Assembly (NCBI RefSeq): GCF_002836475.1
Contig: NZ_PJBJ01000023.1
Coordinates: 124,001 to 188,000, forward strand
Direction: 5' to 3'
Source of the DNA: Flavobacterium sp. ALD4
GTDB taxonomy: Bacteria; Bacteroidota; Bacteroidia; Flavobacteriales; Flavobacteriaceae
DNA: 64,000 nt
This document shows, piece by piece, positions 54,689 through 63,343 of the stretch; position 1 is the first letter of the stretch, and each line of letters opens with the position of its first letter. Below the pieces are notes generated by a model, which was not told the origin of the DNA, did not search any database, and saw only the letters and a program-made list of their open reading frames with translations. Both the position numbers and the translations under genes were made by a program.

Positions 54689-55954
54689 ATGATAATATTA
54701 GGTATTAATAGCACAACAATAATCAGTAGCGTAATTGTATTTTTGCTCTTCATTTCGCTACTTGTATCTTTAATTCTGTATGCCAAGTCAAAGCTTACGC
54801 CTTCAGGATTAGTCAGGATAACCATAAACGAAGACGATCAGCTTGAAACGGAAGCAGGTTCAACACTGCTTTCCACGCTGTCCAATAAAAAAATATTTTT
54901 ACCCTCAGCCTGTGGTGGCGGTGGTACCTGCGGAATGTGCAAATGCCAAGTATTATCAGGTGGTGGCGAAATACTGCCCACAGAGACACCTTATTTTTCA
55001 AGAAAAGAACAGCAAGCAAACTGGAGATTAGGATGCCAAGTAAAAGTCAAACAGGATATGGAAATAGTTATTCCTGCATCCGTAATGGGTATCAAGAAAT
55101 GGGAATGTGAAGTAGTTTCAAATGATAATGTTGCCACCTATATCAAAGAATTAGTGGTTAAGTTGCCCGAAGGTGATTTTTTAGACTTTGAGTCGGGTTC
55201 TTATATTCAAATAGATGTTCCTGAATGCGAAGTCGACTTTAAAAAAGATATTTACAAAATTGATGACCGTTTCAAAGAAGACTATGACAAATTTGGTATT
55301 TGGGATTTAAAAATGAAAAATCCAGAGTCCATTTTTAGAGCCTACTCTATGGCAAATCATCCGGCGGAAGGCAATATCATTATGCTCAACATTCGGCTAG
55401 CCACCCCTCCATTTGACCGAAAAGCAGGTGGCTTTATGAAGGTTAATCCGGGAGTCACCTCCTCTTATGTCTTTTCGCTAAAACCGGGTGACAAAGTCAA
55501 TATTGCCGGTCCTTTCGGGGATTTCCATATTAAACAGACGAAAAGAGAAATGATTTATATAGGCGGAGGTGCAGGAATGGCGCCATTACGTTCTCATTTA
55601 TTCCATCTTTTTCATACCTTAAAAGAAAAAAATAGAAAAGTGAGTTTTTGGTATGGAGGAAGATCTTCTAAAGAAGTTTTTTATACCGATGAATTTAAAG
55701 AGATAGAAAAAGAATTTCCGAATTTTGATTATAATATAGCGCTGTCTGAGCCATTACCTGAGGATAATTGGACGGGGTATACCGGATTTATTCATAACGT
55801 ATTGTTTGAAAATTACTTGAAACACCATGAAGCTCCAGAAGATGTTGAATATTATATTTGTGGTCCGCCAATGATGAATGCGGCAGTATTTAAAATGCTC
55901 GACGAACTAGGAGTTCCACCAGAGAATATTGCATTTGATGACTTTGGAGGCTAA
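54689..55954 (+). CDS. nqrF: Na+-NQR subunit F (NADH-oxidising)
   Basis: 421 residues from the ATG at 54689 (a TTG lies two codons upstream). One N-terminal helix, then a 2Fe-2S ferredoxin domain with C75, C81, C84 and C116 ([14 protein letters not shown]), then the FAD/NADH domain: [10 protein letters not shown] (FAD), [15 protein letters not shown] and [10 protein letters not shown] (NADH). Electron entry point of the complex. Upstream of apbE by 10 bp. Confidence 0.96.
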   Translation: MIILGINSTTIISSVIVFLLFISLLVSLILYAKSKLTPSGLVRITINEDDQLETEAGSTLLSTLSNKKIFLPSACGGGGTCGMCKCQVLSGGGEILPTETPYFSRKEQQANWRLGCQVKVKQDMEIVIPASVMGIKKWECEVVSNDNVATYIKELVVKLPEGDFLDFESGSYIQIDVPECEVDFKKDIYKIDDRFKEDYDKFGIWDLKMKNPESIFRAYSMANHPAEGNIIMLNIRLATPPFDRKAGGFMKVNPGVTSSYVFSLKPGDKVNIAGPFGDFHIKQTKREMIYIGGGAGMAPLRSHLFHLFHTLKEKNRKVSFWYGGRSSKEVFYTDEFKEIEKEFPNFDYNIALSEPLPEDNWTGYTGFIHNVLFENYLKHHEAPEDVEYYICGPPMMNAAVFKMLDELGVPPENIAFDDFGG

Positions 55955-55964
55955 AAATAATTTT

Positions 55965-56972
55965 ATGAAAAAAATACTATTCCCTATTTTCAGCACGCTA
56001 ATTATGCTAACGAGTTGTTCTTCCGATAAGAACGAAATAGTAAAACTCGAAGGAAATTCACAAGGAACAACCTATCACATCACTTATCTATCTGATCATG
56101 CTATTCTTTACAAAAAAGAAATTGATTCTCTGTTAACCGATATTGACGCATCGATGTCAACATGGATTCCAAATTCGATAATTTCCAGAATAAACAACAA
56201 TGAAGATAATGTTATTATAGATGACTATTTCAGGACAGTGTTTAAGAAATCCGTGGAAGTATCTGAAAAAACAGAAGGAAATTTTGATATCACAGTGGGT
56301 CCATTAGTAAATTCCTGGGGCTTTGGACCCACAATAAAAAGTAGTTTAGACAAAACCAAAGTGGATAGTTTACTGCAATTGGTGAATTATAAAATGGTGA
56401 GCTTAAAGGATAATAAAATCATAAAAGAAAAACCAGCCATTAAAATTGACTTTAATGCCATTGCACAAGGCTATTCAGTAGACGTAATCGCTGATTTTCT
56501 TCAAAGCAGAGGGATCAACAATTACTTAGTAGAATTAGGAGGCGAAATAAAAGCCAAAGGAAAAAAAGGAAATGCAGAATGGAAAGTAGGTATTGATCAA
56601 CCTAGTGAAAAAAAAGGGGAAGAAAGAAAATTAGAAGCCATTATAAATTTAAACAATCGGGCACTGGCAACCTCTGGCAATTACCGCAAATTTTATATTG
56701 AGGGGAATCAAAAACTGTCTCACATCATTGATCCTAAAACAGGTTATCCAGCTAAACATAATTTACTAAGCACTACAGTACTTGCTGACGATGGAATTAC
56801 GGCTGACGCTTATGCTACAGCTTTCATGGTTATGGGTTTAAAAAGATCGATTGCCTTTATAGAAAAAAACAAAAGTTTAAATTTGGAGGTTTATTTTATT
56901 TACGACGAAAACGGACAATGGAAGACCTACACGTCCAAAAGTTTAAAGCAACGGATAAAAGAATTGGATTAA
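55965..56972 (+). CDS. apbE: ApbE FAD:protein FMN transferase for Na+-NQR
   Basis: 335 residues from the ATG at 55965. A lipoprotein signal (MKKILFPIFSTLIMLTSC) anchors it to the inner membrane. Motifs: MSTWIPNSIISRINNNED, TEGNFDITVGPLVNSWGFG, DFNAIAQGYSVDVIADFL, LVELGGEIKAKGKK, ATSGNYRKFY, HIIDPKTGYP and DAYATAFMVMG. Its position directly after nqrF makes NqrB and NqrC its natural substrates. It is the second ApbE enzyme in this window. Confidence 0.95.
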   Translation: MKKILFPIFSTLIMLTSCSSDKNEIVKLEGNSQGTTYHITYLSDHAILYKKEIDSLLTDIDASMSTWIPNSIISRINNNEDNVIIDDYFRTVFKKSVEVSEKTEGNFDITVGPLVNSWGFGPTIKSSLDKTKVDSLLQLVNYKMVSLKDNKIIKEKPAIKIDFNAIAQGYSVDVIADFLQSRGINNYLVELGGEIKAKGKKGNAEWKVGIDQPSEKKGEERKLEAIINLNNRALATSGNYRKFYIEGNQKLSHIIDPKTGYPAKHNLLSTTVLADDGITADAYATAFMVMGLKRSIAFIEKNKSLNLEVYFIYDENGQWKTYTSKSLKQRIKELD

Positions 56973-57154
56973 GATTTACATTTTTCCTGTGGCTTAGCGC
57001 CACAAATACTACATGACTCTCCTTCTCCCTGTATCAGTGGATTATTACTGCTGCAAGTACCTGAAAAATGTCCGTTTTTTTTCACTAGGATTTTAATGGC
57101 AATACCTGCCATTCCCAGTGCTAAAAGTAGAATAGAAAGAAAAATAGTTGCCAT
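56969..57154 (-). CDS. NqrM-like NQR maturation protein
   Basis: 61 residues: one transmembrane helix (about 3-24), then a Cys-rich tail with SGTC, CSICGAKPQEKC. This is the layout of NqrM (DUF539), which helps insert the iron centre between NqrD and NqrE. Unlike the usual codirectional order it is encoded on the opposite strand and overlaps the 3' end of apbE by 4 bp. The call is by size, topology, Cys pattern and neighbourhood. Confidence 0.72.
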   Translation of the reverse strand: MATIFLSILLLALGMAGIAIKILVKKNGHFSGTCSSNNPLIQGEGESCSICGAKPQEKCKS

Positions 57155-57326
57155 AAAGCATTTCTTAAAGTCATAACAATTATTATTTAAATTAATAATA
57201 TTTCGCTATTGTGGCGATAACTTGTGCCGATTTTTCGGCATAGTTAATAAATAACCCTCCAATAGCTTTCGGCATTATTGGACTCTATTAAAAACACAAT
57301 CGGTATCAGAATGAATTTAGTTCTAA

Positions 57327-57761
57327 TTAAGCTTTGGTGCCGTGGATATAGGAATCTAAATGATCAATCGTATTTTTTTGTAGCTCAATAATGGATTTTA
57401 CCACATCACCAATAGAAACAATTCCAACCACTTGTTCATCTAACAAAACAGGTAAATGCCTAACTCTTTTGTTAGTAATTAAATCCATGCAATATTCTAA
57501 ATCATCAGTTGGCTTTACACTAATAATTTCTTTATCCATGATTTCATGAACAAAGGTATCTTTTGAAGCTTTATTCTTCAAAACAATTTTTCTTGCGTAA
57601 TCTCTCTCAGATAATATTCCTTTCAAAACATTATCTTCAATTACCAGAACAGCTCCAACATTTCTTTCTCCCATTATTCTTAAAGCTTCATAAACTGTAA
57701 TGGTAGAAGATATGGAGTGGACTTCATTTCCTTTTTCGTTTAATATTTGATTTACAGTCAT
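57327..57761 (-). CDS. Tandem CBS-domain protein
   Basis: 144 residues formed almost entirely by two CBS domains: TVYEALRIMGERNVGAVLVI, then GILSERDYARKIVLKNKAS, and VKPTDDLEYCMDLITNKRVR ending VGIVSIGDVVKSIIE. Such proteins sense adenosine nucleotides. No partner domain. Monocistronic; 57155-57326 contains only a short TGCCGA/TCGGCA hairpin. Confidence 0.87.
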   Translation of the reverse strand: MTVNQILNEKGNEVHSISSTITVYEALRIMGERNVGAVLVIEDNVLKGILSERDYARKIVLKNKASKDTFVHEIMDKEIISVKPTDDLEYCMDLITNKRVRHLPVLLDEQVVGIVSIGDVVKSIIELQKNTIDHLDSYIHGTKA

Positions 57762-58039
57762 AGTAGATGGTTTTACATTAACTATAAATTTAATAAAAAA
57801 ATAAGTGAAATACTATAAGATCATTGTAATTTTTTATCATAAGCTCAATACCTTACGTTAAACAACGCCTTGAAATAATTCAATTACATTGTTTTTTGTG
57901 TCCAAACAGGAAGATTCACCCCCTCTTTTTTTCAGATGAAATATAAGACTTCAAAATAAGTACTTAGTGGTTTTTTTAATAATTAACTGAGGTATGTTGC
58001 TATCTATGCTTATTTCTCGTCTTATGAATTGAATTTGCG

Positions 58040-58110
58040 TTGGGGATAAAAGTGGAAACCCTTTATTATTTTTCTACGAAATAATAAAGACTGCAATAAC
58101 CCTACAGCTA
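58040..58110 (+). ncRNA. Structured intergenic element, copy B
   Basis: GATAAAAGTGGAAACC, then a perfect 11-bp hairpin (58061-58071 with 58079-58089, loop TTCTACG), then AGACTGCAATAACCC. 11 of 16 positions of the first block match copy A. It lies in the 57762-58216 gap, where no gene is visible; the rest of that gap is AT-rich and unremarkable. Confidence 0.45.
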
Positions 58111-58216
58111 TCGGGAAACACAACCTGCCAGTAACGGGACTGAAAGTCAAGCGACGCTATTAAAATTAGTATTTAAGCTTCAGATATCAGTTTTCAAATT
58201 GCAATGAATTTAGGGT

Positions 58217-58525
58217 ATGGATAACGTGCCAATTACGATATCCGTGATTTTTATTCTGTTGCGATTGCCAATGAACCCTGAACTGAAGATAATACCTGCT
58301 TTTTTGAATATCTCTGTTTTAATGTTAGCATCCTTTGCTACAATCTCTTTTTATCGGCTCATTTACTCTTGTTTACTTGCGACCGCCGAGGCAACAATTC
58401 CAATTAAATACACGTTCTTCATAAAGAGAAGTTATTCTGTTGTTAGCCTACAACAGGCTGCTATTGCACTAACTGCATCCATCCCTTTTGTTGCAAGCGG
58501 ATTATACCTTAAAAAAGCGCTTTGA
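58217..58525 (+). CDS. Orphan hydrophobic ORF, doubtful
   Basis: 102 codons from an ATG, mostly hydrophobic (ITISVIFILLRLPMNPE, NISVLMLASFATISFY, ending SIPFVASGLYLKKAL). No family recognised, no promoter box, and the region is otherwise intergenic; it could be a remnant or chance. The following 58526-58846 holds short tandem-like GAAGTTA/GAGGTTAGAGAATAG blocks and no gene. Confidence 0.25.
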   Translation: MDNVPITISVIFILLRLPMNPELKIIPAFLNISVLMLASFATISFYRLIYSCLLATAEATIPIKYTFFIKRSYSVVSLQQAAIALTASIPFVASGLYLKKAL

Positions 58526-58846
58526 TAGCTAAAATTATATAGAATTGCCAATAAAACAGTTTTAATTACGTTTAACTTTCTAATTAATAATGTGTTAAAT
58601 TTATGATGTGGAAGTTAAAAAATAGAGTGCGGAGGTTAGAGAATAGAAGTTAGCGTTTAGAACGTAGAGGTTTCGAATTTTACGATTCGTCTTTACTTTA
58701 TATTATTTGCTATCTATTCTTTATTATTCCCTGCAAGAGGCCCTAATTTTATAAAGAAATTTTATCATAATATTAGGAAATAAGCGCCAAAAAAAGCTTT
58801 AAATTGGCATCATAATTAGAACTTTTGAACACTTTTTATAAAATAT

Positions 58847-60400
58847 ATGGATAAGATAAAAATACTTTGGGTAGACGATGAAATCGATTATTTGAAACCC
58901 CACATATTGTTCCTGGAAAAGAAAAATTACAGTGTCGCAACCTGCAACAATGGTCGCGACGCAATTGATATATTTGAAAACGAGAATTTTGACATCGTTT
59001 TCTTAGATGAAAACATGCCCGGCATGAGCGGACTGGAAACCCTCTCTGAAATGAAGGAGAAAAAATCTTCCGTTCCCATGATCATGATTACCAAAAGTGA
59101 GGAAGAATACATCATGGAGGAAGCAATAGGTTCTAAAATTGCCGATTACTTGATCAAACCGGTAAATCCGAATCAGATTTTATTGAGTCTGAAAAAGAAC
59201 TTGGATCACTCACGCTTAATTTCGCAAAAAACCACATTGGATTACCAAAAAGAATTCCGAAAAATCTCCATGGAAATGGCGATGGTGAATTCCTATGAAG
59301 ACTGGGTGGAACTTTACAAGAAATTGATTTTTTGGGAGCTTAACCTGGAGAATATCAACGATCACGGGATGATTGAGATTTTGGAATCCCAAAAAGCGGA
59401 AGCCAATTCGCAGTTTGGAAAATTTATTGAACGCAATTATGAAGACTGGTTTTTACCAAAAGCGGACAAACCCGTGCAATCTCATACTTTATTCAGAGAG
59501 TTAGTCGTTCCCGAAATCGTAAAAAAAGACAAACCCATACTATTTGTAGTCATAGATAATTTGCGTTATGACCAATGGAAAACATTTGAGAGTGAAGTCT
59601 CCAACTACTATAAACTGGAAAAAGAAGTACCTTATTTCTCTATTCTTCCAACGGCAACCCAGTATGCCAGAAACGCTATTTTCTCTGGTTTGACACCGCT
59701 GGAAATGGAAAAGCAGTTTCCGCAATATTGGAAAAATGATCCCGAAGAAGGTGGTAAAAACCTATATGAAGCGGAATTTTTATCAGCGCAACTAAAACGT
59801 TTGGGACTGAACATCAAAGAAGATTATTTCAAAATCACCAACTTGGCAGCTGGTAAAAAGCTGGTAGAGAATTTTAAAGGATTAAGAAATAACGACCTGG
59901 TTACCGTAGTGTATAATTTTGTCGACATGCTATCTCACGCCAAAACGGAGATGGACGTGGTCAAAGAACTCGCTTCCGACGATAAGGCGTATCGTTCGTT
60001 GACCTTAAGTTGGTTCAAGAACTCTCCGCTGCTGGAAATCATCCAACAGGCACAAAAAATGGGATTCAAACTGATATTAACCACGGATCACGGAACCATA
60101 AATGTAAAAAATCCGTCGAAAGTTGTGGGCGATAAAAATACCAGCCTTAATTTGCGCTACAAAACGGGGCGGAGCCTGACATATGAGTACAAAGATGTCT
60201 ATGCCGTCAAAGAACCAAAAAAAATAGGGTTACCGGCCATTAATATGAGTAGTTCTTATATTTTTGCCAAAAACGATTTGTTTCTGGCCTATGTAAATAA
60301 CTTCAATCATTATGTGAGTTATTACAGAAATACCTATCAGCACGGTGGGATTTCGCTGGAAGAAATGATTATTCCGTTTTTAATTTTTAATCCAAAATAA
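58847..60400 (+). CDS. porX: PorX-type response regulator with PglZ domain
   Basis: 517 residues. N-terminal receiver (D10, D11, phospho-acceptor D54 in VFLDENMPGMSG, K in YLIKPVNP), a linker, then an alkaline-phosphatase-like PglZ domain (about 205-510): VVIDNLRYDQW (metal Asp), TATQYARNAIFSGLTP (Thr), FVDMLSHAKTEMD, and LILTTDHGTI. In this phylum PorX acts with the kinase PorY to control type IX secretion genes. No partner kinase is in the window. It is followed 69 bp later by tsaE. Confidence 0.95.
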   Translation: MDKIKILWVDDEIDYLKPHILFLEKKNYSVATCNNGRDAIDIFENENFDIVFLDENMPGMSGLETLSEMKEKKSSVPMIMITKSEEEYIMEEAIGSKIADYLIKPVNPNQILLSLKKNLDHSRLISQKTTLDYQKEFRKISMEMAMVNSYEDWVELYKKLIFWELNLENINDHGMIEILESQKAEANSQFGKFIERNYEDWFLPKADKPVQSHTLFRELVVPEIVKKDKPILFVVIDNLRYDQWKTFESEVSNYYKLEKEVPYFSILPTATQYARNAIFSGLTPLEMEKQFPQYWKNDPEEGGKNLYEAEFLSAQLKRLGLNIKEDYFKITNLAAGKKLVENFKGLRNNDLVTVVYNFVDMLSHAKTEMDVVKELASDDKAYRSLTLSWFKNSPLLEIIQQAQKMGFKLILTTDHGTINVKNPSKVVGDKNTSLNLRYKTGRSLTYEYKDVYAVKEPKKIGLPAINMSSSYIFAKNDLFLAYVNNFNHYVSYYRNTYQHGGISLEEMIIPFLIFNPK

Positions 60401-60413
60401 GAACGCAGCCGTT

Positions 60414-60447
60414 AGTTCTAAGTCTCTAGATTTAAAGACTTAGAACT
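60414..60447. repeat. Inverted repeat between porX and tsaE
   Basis: AGTTCTAAGTCT and AGACTTAGAACT pair over 12 bp with a 10-nt loop. There is no T-tract, so it is a spacer repeat or weak terminator. Confidence 0.5.
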
Positions 60448-60469
60448 TTGGACTTAAACAAGAAGACCT

Positions 60470-60883
60470 ATGCTTATGGAAATTACCTTTTCATTAGATG
60501 AAATCGAAAATACAGCACGCAGAATTGTCGCTGAAAACCCCAAAAAAGTGATCCTTTTTCACGGGGATATGGGTGCCGGAAAAACCACTTTTATCAAACA
60601 ATTAGCTAAAGAATTGGGTGTCACGGAAGGGACAAGTAGCCCAACCTTTTCTTTAGTTAATGAATACCAAACTAATGATAATCAAATAGTTTACCATTTT
60701 GATTTCTATAGGATAAAAAATGAAAATGAAGCATTAGACATGGGAGTAGATGAATATCTATATTCTGGACACTGGTGCTTTATCGAGTGGGCGGAAAACA
60801 TACCAAATCTGATTCCCGATTCCCATTCCGTCATTACCATAAAGGAACTAGCGGGCGGCAAACGTTTATTAGAATTAAGTTAA
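60470..60883 (+). CDS. tsaE: tRNA threonylcarbamoyladenosine ATPase
   Basis: 137 residues (or 135 from ATG at 60476). P-loop ATPase needed for t6A37 tRNA modification with TsaB/TsaD. Walker A GDMGAGKTTF, SSPTFSLVNEY, and FDFYRI...EALDMGVDEYL, then CFIEWAENI, all as in TsaE. It lies 13 bp before the acetyltransferase gene. Confidence 0.95.
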   Translation: MLMEITFSLDEIENTARRIVAENPKKVILFHGDMGAGKTTFIKQLAKELGVTEGTSSPTFSLVNEYQTNDNQIVYHFDFYRIKNENEALDMGVDEYLYSGHWCFIEWAENIPNLIPDSHSVITIKELAGGKRLLELS

Positions 60884-60896
60884 ATAGTCAAGTATA

Positions 60897-61367
60897 ATGA
60901 ATCCAGAACACCAGGTTATAATTATCCCTTTTTCTTCCGATTTAAAGGAACCGATAAAAACGTTGAACATAGAATGGCTCAACAAATATTTTAAAATCGA
61001 ACCCAAAGACGAACGGGTCCTGTCCAATCCACAGGAGGAGATCATCGATAAAGGAGGAATGATATTTTATGCCAAATACAAGGATGCCATCGTAGGAACT
61101 GTGTCCTTGTTAAAGATGAACGATACCATATTCGAATTAAGCAAAATGGCCGTAACCGATAGTGTGCAAGGCCTTGGAATAGGAAAGAAGCTGATGGAAC
61201 ACTGCATCAAAGCTGCCGAAGAAAACCATATCGAAAAGATTATTATCTACTCCAACCGAAGACTGGTTCCAGCCATTTCTTTGTATAGAAAATTTGGTTT
61301 TGAGGAAATTCCCGTGGACGAGGGTATCTACGAAAGAGCCGATATTAAAATGGAAAAATTATTTTAG
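60897..61367 (+). CDS. GNAT N-acetyltransferase
   Basis: 156 residues. Acetyl-CoA fold with ELSKMAVTDSVQGLGIGKKL (pyrophosphate loop Q-x-x-G-x-G) and IIYSNRRLVPAISLYRKFGF. Substrate unknown. Between tsaE and ald in a probable short operon. Confidence 0.88.
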   Translation: MNPEHQVIIIPFSSDLKEPIKTLNIEWLNKYFKIEPKDERVLSNPQEEIIDKGGMIFYAKYKDAIVGTVSLLKMNDTIFELSKMAVTDSVQGLGIGKKLMEHCIKAAEENHIEKIIIYSNRRLVPAISLYRKFGFEEIPVDEGIYERADIKMEKLF

Positions 61368-61462
61368 GGCTTTAAATCGTTCTTTTTCGAATATTTATAC
61401 CAGCTGAAAGCATTTTTTTTTAATCTTTTTGCGTAATTTTACCTCTTATAATCACTTTATCA

Positions 61463-62662
61463 ATGTCAATAGCAATAACTCCTTTTACTAAACAACAGTT
61501 ATTACCCCAGGAAGAAAAACTCGAGGTGGCCAGAAAAAAAAGCGATCTTTTTATCGGTATTCCAAAAGAAACCAGTTATCAAGAACGTCGTATTTGCCTG
61601 ACTCCGGATGCGGTTAACTCGCTGTCTTTTAACGGACATCGCGTGATGATAGAATCAGGAGCCGGTGAAAGTTCAAGCTACTCTGACAAGGAATATAGTG
61701 ATGCTGGCGCAGAGGTAACCAAAGACACAACCAAAGTATTTGGCTGTCCCATGATCTTAAAGGTAGGTCCTCCTACCCTTGCGGAGATCGCCATGATGAA
61801 CAACCAGACAATACTTATTTCATCGATTCAGTTAAAAACGATGAAGAAAAGTTACTTTGAAGCCTTGAGTAAAAAGAAGATAACTGCTTTAGCTTTTGAA
61901 TATATAAAAGATGAGGACGGTAGCTATCCCGCTGTACGATCGTCCAGTGAAATTGCAGGAACCGCCTCCATATTAATTGCGGCTGAGCTGATGATTACCA
62001 ATGAATTTGGAAAAGGTCTACTGTTTGGAAACATAACTGGAGTCCCCCCTACAGATGTGGTTATTTTAGGTGCTGGAACAGTAGGTGAGTTTGCTGCTAA
62101 AACAGCTATTGGACTAGGAGCCAGTGTAAAGGTTTTTGATAACTCGATCACAAAACTACGTCGCCTACAAAACAATTTAAACCAACGCATTTTTACCTCC
62201 ACTATACAATCCAAATCGTTACTGAAAGCATTAAGGCGCTGTGATGTTGCCATTGGAGCGATGTCTGGTGTGGAACGCTGCCCAGTTGTTGTTACTGAAA
62301 CCATGGTTGAACACATGAAAGGTGGAGCAGTAATCGTCGATGTCAGCATCGATACAGGAGGCTGCTTTGAGACCTCAGAAGTCACGTCCCATGAAAAGCC
62401 AACCTTTATTAAAAGCAATGTAGTGCACTATTGTGTTCCCAATATTGCTTCCCGCTATTCAAAAACAGCTTCACTGGGTATCAGTAATATTATTTCTCCT
62501 TTTTTAATGCAAATTGCAGAAGACGGTGGCCTTGAGAGTGCTATTCGCTGTGATATGGGGTTAAAAAACGGAGTCTATTTTTACCATGGTATCCTGACAA
62601 ACAAAGTCATTGGCGATTGGTTTGATTTACCTAATAACGACATCAATTTAATTGTGTTTTAA
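61463..62662 (+). CDS. ald: Alanine dehydrogenase
   Basis: 399 residues. NAD-dependent interconversion of alanine and pyruvate. N-terminal GIPKETSYQERRICLTPDAV, VMIESGAGESSSY, substrate region (EYIKDEDGSYPAVRSSSEIA), NAD fold VVILGAGTVGEFAAKTAIGL, and HYCVPNIASRYSKTASLGIS. An extra ~30-residue N-terminal lead precedes the core, as is common in Bacteroidota. A pyridine transhydrogenase alternative is less likely by length. Confidence 0.9.
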   Translation: MSIAITPFTKQQLLPQEEKLEVARKKSDLFIGIPKETSYQERRICLTPDAVNSLSFNGHRVMIESGAGESSSYSDKEYSDAGAEVTKDTTKVFGCPMILKVGPPTLAEIAMMNNQTILISSIQLKTMKKSYFEALSKKKITALAFEYIKDEDGSYPAVRSSSEIAGTASILIAAELMITNEFGKGLLFGNITGVPPTDVVILGAGTVGEFAAKTAIGLGASVKVFDNSITKLRRLQNNLNQRIFTSTIQSKSLLKALRRCDVAIGAMSGVERCPVVVTETMVEHMKGGAVIVDVSIDTGGCFETSEVTSHEKPTFIKSNVVHYCVPNIASRYSKTASLGISNIISPFLMQIAEDGGLESAIRCDMGLKNGVYFYHGILTNKVIGDWFDLPNNDINLIVF

Positions 62663-62685
62663 GTTAACTTTCCTTTACCTTTGCA

Positions 62686-62693
62686 AAAAAAAT
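62686..62693 (+). promoter_or_regulatory. Promoter -7 box of DUF4258 gene
   Basis: TACCTTTG matches TAnnTTTG, 6 bp before the ATG at 62699; very short leader, so a second promoter may exist. Confidence 0.4.
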
Positions 62694-62698
62694 AATTC

Positions 62699-63073
62699 AT
62701 GAAATTTTTCCATCGTTTCGCCTACTATTTAGTGGGATTAGTTATAGGTATATTTTTTGTTTCTCTTATATTTAGCGGAAAAGATACCCGCTGTAATTAT
62801 TTTCCAAATGCTAGAGTTTTAAATGATATTAGAAACAAACCGTTTGACTATTCTGCAAAAGCATCCAAGGTATTAGCAGAAAAATGGATTGACACTATCG
62901 ATATCAAGAACACATTAGAGTTTGGAGATGTGGATTTTGACAAAAGTAACACTGAATTCCGTAAAGCCAAACTATTCGTGATTGAAGGTAAGACCACTAA
63001 AAACCAAGCAATCATATTGAAAATCAGCAACCGCGAGGACAAGGCTATTCTGGAAGAAATCATAAAAAAATAA
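62699..63073 (+). CDS. DUF4258 membrane-anchored protein
   Basis: 124 residues: one N-terminal helix (about 8-27), then a small domain (SGKDTRCNYFPNARVLNDIR, NTLEFGDVDFDKSNTEFRKA, KNQAIILKISNREDKA). Matches DUF4258-type proteins known beside ald in flavobacteria. Function unknown. Confidence 0.78.
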   Translation: MKFFHRFAYYLVGLVIGIFFVSLIFSGKDTRCNYFPNARVLNDIRNKPFDYSAKASKVLAEKWIDTIDIKNTLEFGDVDFDKSNTEFRKAKLFVIEGKTTKNQAIILKISNREDKAILEEIIKK

Positions 63074-63117
63074 CGGCTTTATTTAAATAATAATCGTTTG
63101 TTTTTTGCTAACTATTT

Positions 63118-63160
63118 AAGGCATTGAAGTTTTTATTATACTGACTTCCATGCCTTTTTT
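63118..63160 (+). terminator. Rho-independent terminator
   Basis: AAGGCAT-T-GAAGT pairs with ACTTC-C-ATGCCTT (13 bp, one mismatch), loop 13 nt, followed by TTTT. It is 45 bp after the DUF4258 stop. Confidence 0.8.
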
Positions 63161-63343
63161 ATGTTTACTTAGTACCAAATTTTTTTCTTTTTTCACCATA
63201 TAAGTCATTGAATTTTTCTTTTATCAAACTTGAAACGGTTTATCTACTTCGACAATCCCACTAATTTCTATATAAAAGCGGAGCTTTCTTTTTTATGCAC
63301 AAACAAAAACGGATGTTTCTATGTGTTAAAAAAACTCACGTTA

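Noticed and set aside
57225..57240. TGCCGA/TCGGCA hairpin upstream of the NqrM-like gene
   Set aside because: Only 6 bp and no T-tract; not enough for a terminator call.
58610..58670. Apparent tandem repeat of GAAGTTA/GAGGTTAGAGAATAG blocks
   Set aside because: Units are irregular in length and spacing; not a CRISPR or a clean tandem repeat.
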